The translations under genes were made by a program, and so were the position numbers. A stretch of 5,546 nucleotides of DNA from Acidobacteriaceae bacterium (GTDB lineage: Bacteria; Acidobacteriota; Terriglobia; Terriglobales; Acidobacteriaceae): the NCBI GenBank assembly GCA_003152795.1, contig PMBA01000130.1:5226-10771 (forward strand). Direction: 5' to 3'. Positions 1 to 5,546 of this stretch are shown here, one piece after another. Below the pieces are notes generated by a model, which saw nothing but the letters and a program-made list of their open reading frames with translations, did not search any database and was not told the origin of the DNA. How positions within the stretch are numbered: position 1 is the first letter of the stretch; each line of letters begins with the position of its first letter.

Positions 1-662
1 TTAGGATCTTGACGGAGCATCATGTACTTCTTTGTGAATTTCCAGCGGGGATCTGCAAGATCGGTGTAAGCCCACATCACCAGCGGGTTGGTGGCCTCGA
101 GATTCAGGGGATGCTTGCCACGCGGTGGGAACCCCGCGACCGCTGTTCCGCCTTGCGCCATCATGGTCAAGGCCCATGGGGCAAACTCGAGTGCAAACAG
201 AGAGCGGTTGGTGATCCGGTGAGATACGGTTACGGCAGTCCCGGATGGCTCCATGCTGATCTCGATCTCTTTTTGCAGATTCGTCAGCGGTTCGATCGGT
301 TCACGAGCTACCAGGCCCGTCGGTGTCACCCGAATTACGACCGGGACGTTGTCCGGCGCCCAGGTAGCCACCGGATCCTCCGGAGCCTTCCAGACCCGAT
401 CGCCGCCGCGCAACTGGAACTTTTCCTCCCCGCTGCGTCCGAGTTGGTCGGTAAACTCTTTGAATAAGTTTTGCCCACCTACAAATCCGAATCGAATTAC
501 TCTCGGTCCCACGTCACCGGTGACAATGAGTTCAATCTCGCCGTTGCTGACGCGATAGCAGTTCGGCCAACCCTTGTATTCCGTTTTCTCCACTTTCACA
601 CCGGCAACCATATTCGTCGTGACCAATCCAACCATGGCGACCAACAGAAACATTCGGAGCAT
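1..662 (-). CDS. Exported DUF4380-family protein, N-terminal part (runs off left edge)
   Basis: Reading the minus strand from ATG at 662 gives 220 codons without a stop to the left edge. The protein begins MLRMFLLVAMVGLVTTNMVAG, a short basic start followed by a hydrophobic stretch, which looks like a signal peptide cut near residue 20-21. The mature part starts with KTEYKGWPNCYRVSNGEIEL and continues with GDVGPRVIRFGFVGGQNLFKE, WKAPEDPVATW, a run of beta-rich segments, APWALTMMAQGG and PRGKHPLNLEATNPLVMW. I recognise this pattern as the DUF4380 family. Its members are, as I recall, beta-sandwich proteins of about 300 residues related to the galactose-mutarotase-like fold, without an established reaction. 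The start is supported by GGAGGGG at 667-673, four bases before the ATG; a second ATG at 653 lies too far from it. The C-terminal part is outside the window. No stop or frameshift is visible, so the gene is probably intact. Family call fairly sure; function unknown. Confidence 0.88.
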   Translation of the reverse strand, partial: MLRMFLLVAMVGLVTTNMVAGVKVEKTEYKGWPNCYRVSNGEIELIVTGDVGPRVIRFGFVGGQNLFKEFTDQLGRSGEEKFQLRGGDRVWKAPEDPVATWAPDNVPVVIRVTPTGLVAREPIEPLTNLQKEIEISMEPSGTAVTVSHRITNRSLFALEFAPWALTMMAQGGTAVAGFPPRGKHPLNLEATNPLVMWAYTDLADPRWKFTKKYMMLRQDP

Positions 663-693
663 TCAACCCCTCCGAGAGAGACACATCGCTTCA

Positions 694-863
694 TTAGTGA
701 TATATGGGTACAGGTTTCCCCTCAATCTTCAGGATTGCTGCCCTTGCGGCAGCATGCACTCGGCATGTTTCGAGGGCTGCTGATCTCCGGGATAGCCTCT
801 TTAGCCGCAGGGCCGATGTCCCCGAGGGCATAAGCCGTATTGAGTCGAAAATTACAGCGGCAT
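694..863 (-). pseudogene. Decayed HEAT-repeat protein fragment, frameshifted
   Basis: On the minus strand, 847-782 encodes RLNTAYALGDIGPAAKEAIPEI's core ALGDIGPAAKEAIPEI, which matches the first helix of a PBS-lyase-type HEAT repeat. The second helix follows in a different frame: 762-697 reads RVHAAARAAILKIEGKPVPI, then YH and TAA at 694-696. A normal repeat would have around ten residues between these halves; here only about 19 bases separate them, so a deletion that is not a multiple of three has probably occurred. An ATG at 861-863 has a strong ribosome binding site but reads ATG CCG CTG TAA, in neither HEAT frame, so the 5' part is also damaged. The fragment ends 31 bases upstream of the DUF4380 start, in the same direction, suggesting an old two-gene unit. 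The HEAT match is clear by eye but short; a chance match cannot be excluded. Confidence 0.5.
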
Positions 864-871
864 TGATAACA

Positions 872-877
872 CCTCCT
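872..877 (-). promoter_or_regulatory. Strong ribosome binding site left in front of a broken reading frame
   Basis: The minus strand reads AGGAGG at 877-872, then eight bases, then ATG at 863-861, an ideal layout. The frame that starts there closes after three codons (Met-Pro-Leu-stop). This marks the likely original start of the HEAT-repeat gene that is now frameshifted. Confidence 0.5.
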
Positions 878-968
878 ATATTCGCTTGTCAACAGAAAAG
901 TAGCATCGCTTCTATAGTGTAAATACATTCAAGCCCAAAAAAGTTATGCAATTGACGGAGATTAAATT

Positions 969-980
969 TGAACATGTTCA
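969..980. promoter_or_regulatory. Perfect 12-bp palindrome, possible protein binding site
   Basis: TGAACATGTTCA is identical to its reverse complement and sits in the AT-rich block. It could be an operator for a dimeric regulator acting on the divergent genes. The partner protein is unknown, and the symmetry does not extend beyond the 12 bp. Confidence 0.3.
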
Positions 981-1260
981 TTTGTTACATATATATACAT
1001 GTGTTTGTACCACTTTGATGTGCGGTCGATTTATCGAGCATTAACAATAAAAATATCGATATCATTTATGAGATGTTATCAGGACTGGAAGTGGAATTTT
1101 GAGGAAGGTGAGGTGCCGGGTGATGGGGCTCAGCGATGCGGAGACTCGACCATTTCCCTTCTCTGCGAACAGGATCCAGCTCTCTTCTACCCTTAAGAAT
1201 TGAGGGCGATTGCGCAACTGCGAAATTCACAGGCAGTGATCTGTCTTGATCTACACTGGT

Positions 1261-1344
1261 AACGGTTAACGGTTCAATTTCTAGAGGCTTCAAGATCATG
1301 ATCATCTGCGGATAGAATCGATTCATTTGCGAAGATTCGAATCT
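1261..1344. promoter_or_regulatory. Cluster of palindromes upstream of the LacI-family gene (candidate operators)
   Basis: Four symmetrical sequences lie in 84 bp. AACGGTTAACGGTT (1261-1274) is symmetrical at 12 of 14 positions and is also a direct repeat of AACGGTT. GATCATGATC (1294-1303), GAATCGATTC (1315-1324) and AGATTCGAATCT (1333-1344) are perfect palindromes. The centres of the last three are 21 and 19 bp apart, close to two helical turns. LacI-family proteins bind even-length palindromes that often have a central CG, which the last two have. Autoregulation by the downstream gene product is therefore plausible, but none of the sites matches a consensus I can name with certainty. Confidence 0.35.
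1289..1318 (+). promoter_or_regulatory. Candidate promoter of the LacI-family gene
   Basis: TAGAAT at 1313-1318 matches the -10 consensus at five of six positions. TTCAAG at 1289-1294, 18 bp upstream, matches the -35 consensus at only three. The GATCATGATC palindrome lies in the spacer and GAATCGATTC overlaps the -10, as expected if the gene represses itself. An alternative is TGTAAT at 1352-1357 with TTGCGA at 1327-1332, but the 19-bp spacer is long. Both are weak. Confidence 0.25.
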
Positions 1345-1375
1345 GCTATCCTGTAATTTAGCTGGGAGCAACACT

Positions 1376-1409
1376 CGAATCCCCATCTTGATCACAAGGA
1401 TTGGATTCG
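1376..1409 (+). other. Inverted repeat in the leader of the LacI-family gene
   Basis: CGAATCC (1376-1382) and GGATTCG (1403-1409) are exact reverse complements separated by 20 bases, and end three bases before the ribosome binding site. The hexamer CGAATC/GATTCG also occurs twice, overlapping, in the palindrome at 1333-1344. The arms could be operator half-sites or an RNA stem near the ribosome binding site; the long loop makes a stable RNA hairpin less likely. Confidence 0.25.
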
Positions 1410-1412
1410 GCT

Positions 1413-1417
1413 GGAGG
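1413..1417 (+). promoter_or_regulatory. Ribosome binding site that selects a TTG start
   Basis: GGAGG lies seven bases before TTG at 1425. A nearer ATG at 1421, only three bases away, reads six codons and stops at TGA, and is in another frame. The frame of the regulator has a stop (TGA) at 1419-1421, so TTG at 1425 is the only possible start near its conserved N-terminus. Confidence 0.75.
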
Positions 1418-1424
1418 CTGATGC

Positions 1425-2495
1425 TTGTACACCATCCGTGATATTGCCCGACTGGCCGGAGTTTCCGTCGCCACGGTGTCCGGCGTTTTCAACAACAAGC
1501 CCACGGTGAAACCCGCATTGGTGGAGCGCGTGAAGAAAGCAATGGCCGCGTTGGATTACCACCCGGATCAAGTGGCTCGTAGTTTGCGACTGCGGCGCAC
1601 CTGTACGGTGGGTATGGTCATCGCGGACGTTACGAATCCCTTTTTCACGGATGTCATACGCGGCGTTGAAAAGGAGGCGCAAAGCAACGGCTATTCTGTA
1701 ATCCTGTGCGATGCGAACGAAGACCCGGGTCTAGAACGGCATTACCTGAGCACGCTCTTTTCTCGGCGCGTGGACGGCGTCCTGTTGGCGCCAACAAGTT
1801 CTCCCTCTGTTCAGGAGTCGCACATTCATAAGCGCTTTCCGATTGTTTTGATTGATCGCATTCCGCTGGGATTTGCCGGGGATGCGGTGATGACAGACAA
1901 CTTCAGCGCGGCCTATGATGGCACGCGTCATTTGATCGAACTTGGCCATCGCCAGATCGCCATCATCACCGGACAATTGAACCTTTCGAACGGCCTGGAT
2001 CGTCTGGACGGATTTCGAAAAGCACTGCAGGAGGAACATCTTGCTCTTCCCGACAAGTATCTTCAGCGGGGTGACTTCCAACTGGAAAGTGGATATCAAT
2101 GCGGCCTGGAACTCATGCGGCTCCCCATGCCTCCTACGGCGATTTTTTCATGCAACAACAGGATGACACTGGGGTTGATGCGGGCTCTGGGAGAGCTACA
2201 CGTGCATTGTCCGGAAGCCGTAAGCGTTCTCGGTTTCGATGACTTCGAATGGTCTGCGTACTTCACGCCTCGCCTGACCACGATCGCACAACCCGCATTT
2301 GAAATGGGTAGGCAGGCGATGCAGATCTTGTTACGCAAATTGCAGGCACCTGCGGAGAACAATGGGATTGCTGACGAAATCCCGAAAACAACAGTAAGGC
2401 TCAAGGCTGAATTAAGAGTGAGAGACTCCACAGCCGCTCCAGCTTCTGTGCACGAGGTGCAGAAGGAGAATGCAACACTAGAGATCAGTCACTAA
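1425..2495 (+). CDS. LacI-family transcription regulator, probably of arabinose or related sugar genes
   Basis: A 356-residue protein, slightly longer than the usual 330-345. Residues 3-22 (TIRDIARLAGVSVATVSGVF) form the LacI helix-turn-helix, and DYHPDQVARSLR (44-55) is the hinge-helix region that contacts the operator minor groove. From residue 61 the periplasmic-binding-protein-like sensor domain follows: TVGMVIADVTNPFF, DGVLLAPTSS, VLIDRIP, HLIELGHRQIAIITG, AIFSCNNRMTLGLMRALGE, VLGFDDFEW and TPRLTTIAQPAFEMGRQA are all typical landmarks. The common TVSRVLN helix reads TVSGVFN here, replacing an arginine that often contacts DNA. A tail of about 25 residues after residue 330 looks disordered. 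It is a cytoplasmic dimeric DNA-binding protein. The start is TTG, fixed by an in-frame upstream stop. Ribulokinase begins 88 bp downstream in the same direction, so its natural effector is inferred to be arabinose or a derivative; the sequence does not show the ligand. The gene appears intact although its neighbour is broken. Confidence 0.93.
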   Translation: MYTIRDIARLAGVSVATVSGVFNNKPTVKPALVERVKKAMAALDYHPDQVARSLRLRRTCTVGMVIADVTNPFFTDVIRGVEKEAQSNGYSVILCDANEDPGLERHYLSTLFSRRVDGVLLAPTSSPSVQESHIHKRFPIVLIDRIPLGFAGDAVMTDNFSAAYDGTRHLIELGHRQIAIITGQLNLSNGLDRLDGFRKALQEEHLALPDKYLQRGDFQLESGYQCGLELMRLPMPPTAIFSCNNRMTLGLMRALGELHVHCPEAVSVLGFDDFEWSAYFTPRLTTIAQPAFEMGRQAMQILLRKLQAPAENNGIADEIPKTTVRLKAELRVRDSTAAPASVHEVQKENATLEISH

Positions 2496-2583
2496 ACCTG
2501 ATTAGTATCCCGGGCCAATCGTATGGGTACGTCTTGCAGGATCCAAGTCGGTGGTTCCCAGGTTCGAGACTAGAGAAGCAGGC

Positions 2584-2859
2584 ATGACGATTGTGGCAGG
2601 AGTAGACTTCGGCACCTTAAGCGTTCGCGTTTCGATCGTGGACAGCAGACTTGGCCTGCTGGGCTCCGCTCTCGCTGAGTATCCACTTCATCAAAAGAGG
2701 GACGATCCCGACTATTCCACTCAGTCTCATGATGACCACATGCGCGCACTGGTTGAGGCCACCCACAAAGCATTGAACGTGGCCAATATTTCCGGTGAGC
2801 AAATCGCGGCGATAGCCCTCGATACCACGGGTTCAAGCGTGATTCCGGTTATTGGGTAG
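2584..2859 (+). pseudogene. araB: Ribulokinase (araB), truncated to the N-terminal 91 codons
   Basis: Ribulokinase phosphorylates L-ribulose with ATP in L-arabinose catabolism and is normally about 550 residues. Here the first 91 codons are present: MTIVAGVDFGTLSVRVSIVD carries the FGGY-kinase phosphate-binding motif, EYPLHQKRDDPDYSTQSHDDH is the ribulokinase-specific segment, and AIALDTTGSSVIPV the conserved strand ahead of the active site. After this the frame reads Ile-Gly and stops at TAG (2857-2859), inside the start of a repeat element. The remaining five sixths, including the rest of the sugar and ATP sites, are absent from the downstream DNA. ATG at 2584 is chosen because homologues begin there; a GTG at 2551 would add eleven residues without family similarity. 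The ribosome binding site is weak (AGAGAAG, 2573-2579). The fragment cannot be an active kinase. The close match of the remaining part suggests recent loss, or an assembly join. Confidence 0.87.
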
Positions 2860-2944
2860 GGCGCGGCTTCAGTCGTGCCGTTCAGGGCCTGACAGAATGC
2901 GGGCTTTAGCCCTTGAGGGACATGCCTTCCGAGCGGAAAGGCAT
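2852..2944 (+). repeat. REP-like palindromic repeat element truncating araB
   Basis: About 90 bp made of short inverted repeats. CGGCT-TC-AGTCG (2864-2875) is a near-palindrome with one G-T pair. GGGCT-TT-AGCCC (2901-2912) is a perfect small hairpin. ATGCCTTCC (2922-2930) pairs with GGAAAGGCAT (2935-2944) around GAGC, with one bulged A. Elements with paired GGCTTCAGCC- and GGGCTTTAGCCC-type hairpins are, as I recall, dispersed in intergenic DNA of Acidobacteriota and resemble REP/REPIN sequences moved by TnpA-REP (RAYT) proteins. No transposase gene lies in the window. Ends are approximate: the left end is placed where ribulokinase similarity stops, the right after the last stem. The last stem followed by TTT might also act as a weak terminator on the plus strand. 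Confidence 0.55.
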
Positions 2945-3104
2945 TTATGAAACAGTCTCTAAGTGGTTATGAATGGCGACAGCACGAACAGCACGAAACA
3001 ATTGTCGCCCATCAGTCGCTCCGAAGGCGGGTCTTCGGTGACATTCCCAGTGTCTTGACAGAGGACTCCAGAGTCACATTCTTAAATAGCTTGACGCGGC
3101 CTGT
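2945..3104. other. Spacer between repeat element and peptidase gene; no gene
   Basis: No continuation of araB is found here in any frame. Small symmetrical pieces are present: a tandem CAGCACGAA (2979-2987, 2988-2996), CCGAAG/CTTCGG around six bases (3021-3038) and GACTC-CA-GAGTC (3064-3075). None is followed by a T-run on either strand, so no clear terminator can be named for the convergent peptidase gene. Confidence 0.4.
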
Positions 3105-5258
3105 TCAATGCGTCGTCGCCCCTGCGCGTGGGGCAGCGGACTTCAAATGCTTATCAAAGAATTCCGCGCTGGCTGCGTAGGCGGCGACCCAATGGCGGTG
3201 CAGAAGGAAGTCGTGGGCCCCATCGGGAAAGATGAGTTCCTGAAACTCGACCTTCTGCTGGCGCAGCGCCGCCGCCAGTTGCACCGTTTGTAAAAACGGC
3301 ACATCACGGTCGTCATCGCCCTGGATCAGAAGCACGGGGGAATGCCATGTCTTGATGGACGACAGGGGCGAGGATTTCCAGGCGAGACGCCATCGGGCAT
3401 CGGGATCGGGAGCGGTATCGGAAATGGAAAAATTGTCTGGATGGTCGATGTTCCAGTCATGCACCCCGGACATGTCGACGCCTGCGGCAAACAGGCTGGA
3501 AGCGCGGGCCAGCGCGAGCGCCGTCAAGTAGCCGCCCCAGCTTCCTCCCCAAATGCCGATGTGAGCCGGTTCGACATCGCAGCGGCTGCGCAGATAGAAG
3601 CCGCCGCCCTCGACGTCATGGAGTTCGCTTGCTCCAGTGGGGCCATAGTTCGCAGGCTCGCGGAAGTCGAGTCCGTAGCCGATGCCTCCGCGGTAATTGA
3701 TGGAAAGGACGATGTATCCACGGCTAACAAGGTATTGGTTCAGGGCATAGGAGTTTGAGTAGTAGTCCATGTAGTGCCAACCCAGCAGCATCTGGCGCTG
3801 GGAACCTCCGTGTACGAAGACGATGGCGGGATGACGCACACAATTGGCGGTATCGGCGGGGAGAAATAACTGCCCATGAATCTGCATGCCGTCTGTCGCG
3901 TTGAAGATGACCGATTGCGGGACAACGAGTTGGGCAGCTGGAAAACTCGCGGAGATGTTTTGCGGCGCGAGGTCGCGAATCTCGCCGGAGCTGCTAACAA
4001 CCGCAGGCCGTAAGGGCGTGCGCGCGTCCGAGCGCAGGACAGCCACCGTCCGATTGTCGCTGGCGATGGAGGGCGCGGTCTCAATGCCGGTGCCGCGAGT
4101 CAACGCGGTGGGCGTCCCGCCTGCAACAGGAACCTTCCAGACGTGGCGAAGGTCGATATCGTTTTGGTTGGAAGAGTAGACGATGGTCTTACGATCGGAA
4201 CTGAGGGACACGCACTCCAGCTCAAAATTCCCTGGGGTCAGCAGTGTGGCCGTCCCACCCTGCGCGAAAACGGAATATAGGTGCGTCCAGCCATCGTCCT
4301 CCCAGGGAAAAACGAGATGATCGTCCGCACCCCAGAGCACTTGATGACGGCCAACGATCTCGCGAAAGAAGCTGCCGCGGCCTTCCGGCGCCTTCCAGAT
4401 TTCGTGTCCCTTTCCGGTTGCGGCATCCGCGACACGGATGGACCAGGGCTGGCCGGTGCGCCGGGGTTGCGTGAAGTCTTCGTCCTTCGCATAAGGAATG
4501 CGGAGGAAAGCGATCTCGCGGCTGTCCGGCGACCACATGGGATACCGGTCATGATCGGTGCCGGGATCGAGATAGTTGAGGGTGTTGGCGGAAAAAGAAT
4601 AGACGCCGATGAAGCTATGGCTCCTGCGGTCGCTGACGAAGGCAAGCTCGTTGCCATCCGGTGACCAAATGAGCGAAGCACTGTTGCCGAGCGTGTGCAA
4701 CAGTTGCACAGGTTTAGCGATGGGGTCCTTGATCTTCTGGAACCAGATCTGCCCATTGAACACCCAAGCGACGGCATCGCCGTTGGTGGAAAAGGCAGGC
4801 GAGCGGCCCTCCCCAAGCTTGCGCGCGGCGCGGCCATCGAAGGAAACCAGCCATACATCCTGTTCAGCGCCTTGCGGGAAAAGCGCGGGATTCGGAGACA
4901 GCTTCTCTGGATCATCAGTATCGCCGCCGCGGACATAAACGATGGATTCTGCATCCGGCGACCACTCCAGATCCGAGATCACCTGGCCATCATCGTTTGG
5001 ATACTGTGTAATTTGGCGCGCCACATAACCGATGCCATCGCCAGTTGGAGAGCCAACCCAGACATTCCGCCTTCCTTCCACGTTCGACAGCCACGCAAGC
5101 CTGTTTTTTGCGGGCGCGGCGATTAAGTCTGAATTGAAGGGCGCGCTCATCACCTGTTGGAGAGTAAATCCTCCTCCTGCAGGTTGCCCAGCAATGGCAA
5201 AGGAGGACACCGACGACAAAACAAAAGCCAGGGATACAAGGCGCGCGACCACGGGCAT
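3105..5258 (-). CDS. Secreted S9-family (prolyl oligopeptidase / DPP-IV-like) serine peptidase
   Basis: A complete 717-residue protein. MPVVARLVSLAFVLSSVSSF followed by AIA-GQ is a classic signal peptide with cleavage after residue 23, so it acts in the periplasm or outside. Residues about 35-430 form a beta-propeller with PD40/TolB-like repeats (LEWSPDAESIVYV at 97, LIWSPDGNELAFV at 196, MWSPDSREIAFL at 241). Residues about 440-710 are the alpha/beta-hydrolase domain: FVHGG (481-485) for the oxyanion region, NYRGGIGYG (521-529), nucleophile Ser573 in GGSWGGY, Asp650 in QGDDDRDV and His682 in GAHDF. The triad is intact. Family members cleave short peptides, often after proline or alanine; the exact specificity cannot be read here. 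AGGAG at 5274-5270, eleven bases before the ATG, supports the start. It converges on the araB remnant and appears to be a single-gene unit, likely for peptide scavenging. It could equally be called an acylaminoacyl-peptidase-like enzyme. Confidence 0.94.
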   Translation of the reverse strand: MPVVARLVSLAFVLSSVSSFAIAGQPAGGGFTLQQVMSAPFNSDLIAAPAKNRLAWLSNVEGRRNVWVGSPTGDGIGYVARQITQYPNDDGQVISDLEWSPDAESIVYVRGGDTDDPEKLSPNPALFPQGAEQDVWLVSFDGRAARKLGEGRSPAFSTNGDAVAWVFNGQIWFQKIKDPIAKPVQLLHTLGNSASLIWSPDGNELAFVSDRRSHSFIGVYSFSANTLNYLDPGTDHDRYPMWSPDSREIAFLRIPYAKDEDFTQPRRTGQPWSIRVADAATGKGHEIWKAPEGRGSFFREIVGRHQVLWGADDHLVFPWEDDGWTHLYSVFAQGGTATLLTPGNFELECVSLSSDRKTIVYSSNQNDIDLRHVWKVPVAGGTPTALTRGTGIETAPSIASDNRTVAVLRSDARTPLRPAVVSSSGEIRDLAPQNISASFPAAQLVVPQSVIFNATDGMQIHGQLFLPADTANCVRHPAIVFVHGGSQRQMLLGWHYMDYYSNSYALNQYLVSRGYIVLSINYRGGIGYGLDFREPANYGPTGASELHDVEGGGFYLRSRCDVEPAHIGIWGGSWGGYLTALALARASSLFAAGVDMSGVHDWNIDHPDNFSISDTAPDPDARWRLAWKSSPLSSIKTWHSPVLLIQGDDDRDVPFLQTVQLAAALRQQKVEFQELIFPDGAHDFLLHRHWVAAYAASAEFFDKHLKSAAPRAGATTH

Positions 5259-5352
5259 AGAGAATAAATCTCCTGGAAAGCTGTTGGACTATTGCGTCGG
5301 GTAAAGCTAAAACGCCTTCGTGAAAAGAAGTGTAACTCAAAGTACTCGTCGT

Positions 5353-5380
5353 ATTCTGATGTGGTTTCAACCTCAGTCAA
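5353..5380 (-). promoter_or_regulatory. Candidate promoter of the S9 peptidase gene
   Basis: On the minus strand TTGACT (5380-5375, five of six to the -35 consensus) is followed after 16 bp by CAGAAT (5358-5353, four of six to the -10). It lies about 95 bp upstream of the ATG, leaving a leader of roughly 85-90 bases. Plausible but unconfirmed. Confidence 0.4.
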
Positions 5381-5546
5381 GCCCGATTTTCCCGAAGATT
5401 GGTGGGTCTTAAGGATTTCGGGTTGCGGACGTCGTCTGCCGCGGTTGTCTCCGTGGTGGCTGGGCGATCATCGATTCTCGTACGCCCTTCCTCGCGAAGC
5501 CGCACCTGGCATGAGCCCCGGCTTTCGCCTCTTGCCCCGCGCACGA
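5381..5546. other. Unassigned GC-rich right edge
   Basis: Both strands have a frame open to the right edge. The plus frame beginning near 5360 is open to the end, and a minus frame from the edge closes at TAA near 5410. Their translations are rich in Arg, Ser and Pro and resemble no family I know. The minus-strand peptide, with segments such as AKAGAHARCGFARKGV, has the look of a conceptual translation of repeated intergenic DNA. The edge may hold the end of an upstream gene or another dispersed repeat; I cannot decide. Confidence 0.3.

Larger units (their letters stand above)
864..1260. other. Intergenic region with AT-rich block; no gene seen
   Basis: No protein with recognisable features is encoded on either strand. 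About 915-1080 is markedly AT-rich compared with the rest of the window. It contains the perfect 12-bp palindrome TGAACATGTTCA at 969-980, an alternating ATATATATA run at 989-997 and the palindrome ATATCGATAT at 1053-1062. This composition fits a divergent regulatory region between the minus-strand HEAT/DUF4380 unit and the plus-strand regulator gene. I could not assign a convincing -35/-10 pair for the minus-strand genes. An open frame on the minus strand at 1066-1395 has no family-like features. Confidence 0.5.

Noticed and set aside
9..467. Open frame of 152 codons on the plus strand
   Set aside because: It is antisense to the DUF4380 reading frame, whose minus-strand translation shows clear family features and a signal peptide.
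864..892. TTGACA on the minus strand (892-887) as a -35 box
   Set aside because: At 17 bp the sequence is TTATCA, a poor -10, and it overlaps the ribosome binding site and start of the HEAT fragment.
1066..1395. Open frame of 109 codons on the minus strand in front of the regulator
   Set aside because: Unremarkable translation with no domain, and it covers the regulator's promoter region and palindromes.
2556..2580. GGTTCGAGAC resembling a tRNA T-arm
   Set aside because: The flanking bases do not pair into a T-stem and no acceptor, D or anticodon arm can be found upstream.
3021..3038. CCGAAG/CTTCGG hairpin as terminator of the peptidase gene
   Set aside because: Six-bp stem only, about 70 bases past the stop codon, and no T-run follows on either strand.
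2947..3180. Open frame of 77 codons on the plus strand after the repeat
   Set aside because: No recognisable family, no ribosome binding site, and it runs into the antisense of the peptidase gene's 3' end.
4238..4954. Open frame of 238 codons on the minus strand
   Set aside because: It lies inside the S9 peptidase in another frame and its translation is Ser/Arg/Pro-rich without domain features; a shadow.
1..5546. CRISPR array, integrase, toxin-antitoxin or defence genes
   Set aside because: No regularly spaced repeats and no such protein families were seen on either strand.

Overview
The window looks like chromosomal DNA from a free-living, saprotrophic-type bacterium. The best guess is an Acidobacteriota (Terriglobia-like) genome. 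This rests on protein-family content (DUF4380 exported protein, HEAT-repeat fragment, secreted S9 prolyl-oligopeptidase-like peptidase, LacI regulator beside ribulokinase), moderately high GC, and an intergenic element with short GGGCT-TT-AGCCC type hairpins that resembles dispersed repeats I recall from that phylum. The assignment is inference; there is no rRNA or marker gene here.

Layout from left to right. (1) Positions 1-662, minus strand: the N-terminal 220 codons of an exported DUF4380-family protein, open at the left edge. (2) 694-863, minus strand: a decayed HEAT-repeat coding fragment. A strong ribosome binding site and ATG remain, but the repeat is split across two frames. (3) 864-1424: a 561-bp intergenic stretch with no convincing gene. 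It holds an AT-rich block with a perfect 12-bp palindrome and then a cluster of palindromes in front of the regulator gene. (4) 1425-2495, plus strand: an intact LacI-family transcription regulator that starts at TTG. (5) 2584-2859, plus strand: the first 91 codons of ribulokinase (araB), about one sixth of a normal gene, cut off where a REP-like repeat element (about 2852-2944) begins. (6) 2945-3104: spacer without a gene. (7) 3105-5258, minus strand: an intact 717-residue secreted S9 peptidase with its full catalytic triad. (8) 5259-5546: its promoter region and an unassigned GC-rich right edge.

The regulator and araB lie head to tail 88 bp apart, the arrangement of a sugar regulator ahead of its pentose catabolic genes. 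The natural reading is a LacI-type arabinose regulator whose target operon was lost here by deletion or rearrangement at the repeat element, leaving the regulator as an orphan at this site. The peptidase and the DUF4380 protein are both predicted to be exported and have no evident link to that pathway. I see no clear new multi-gene system. The most interesting points are the repeat-bounded loss of araB, the broken HEAT gene flanked by a 9-bp direct repeat, and the palindrome cluster upstream of the regulator.
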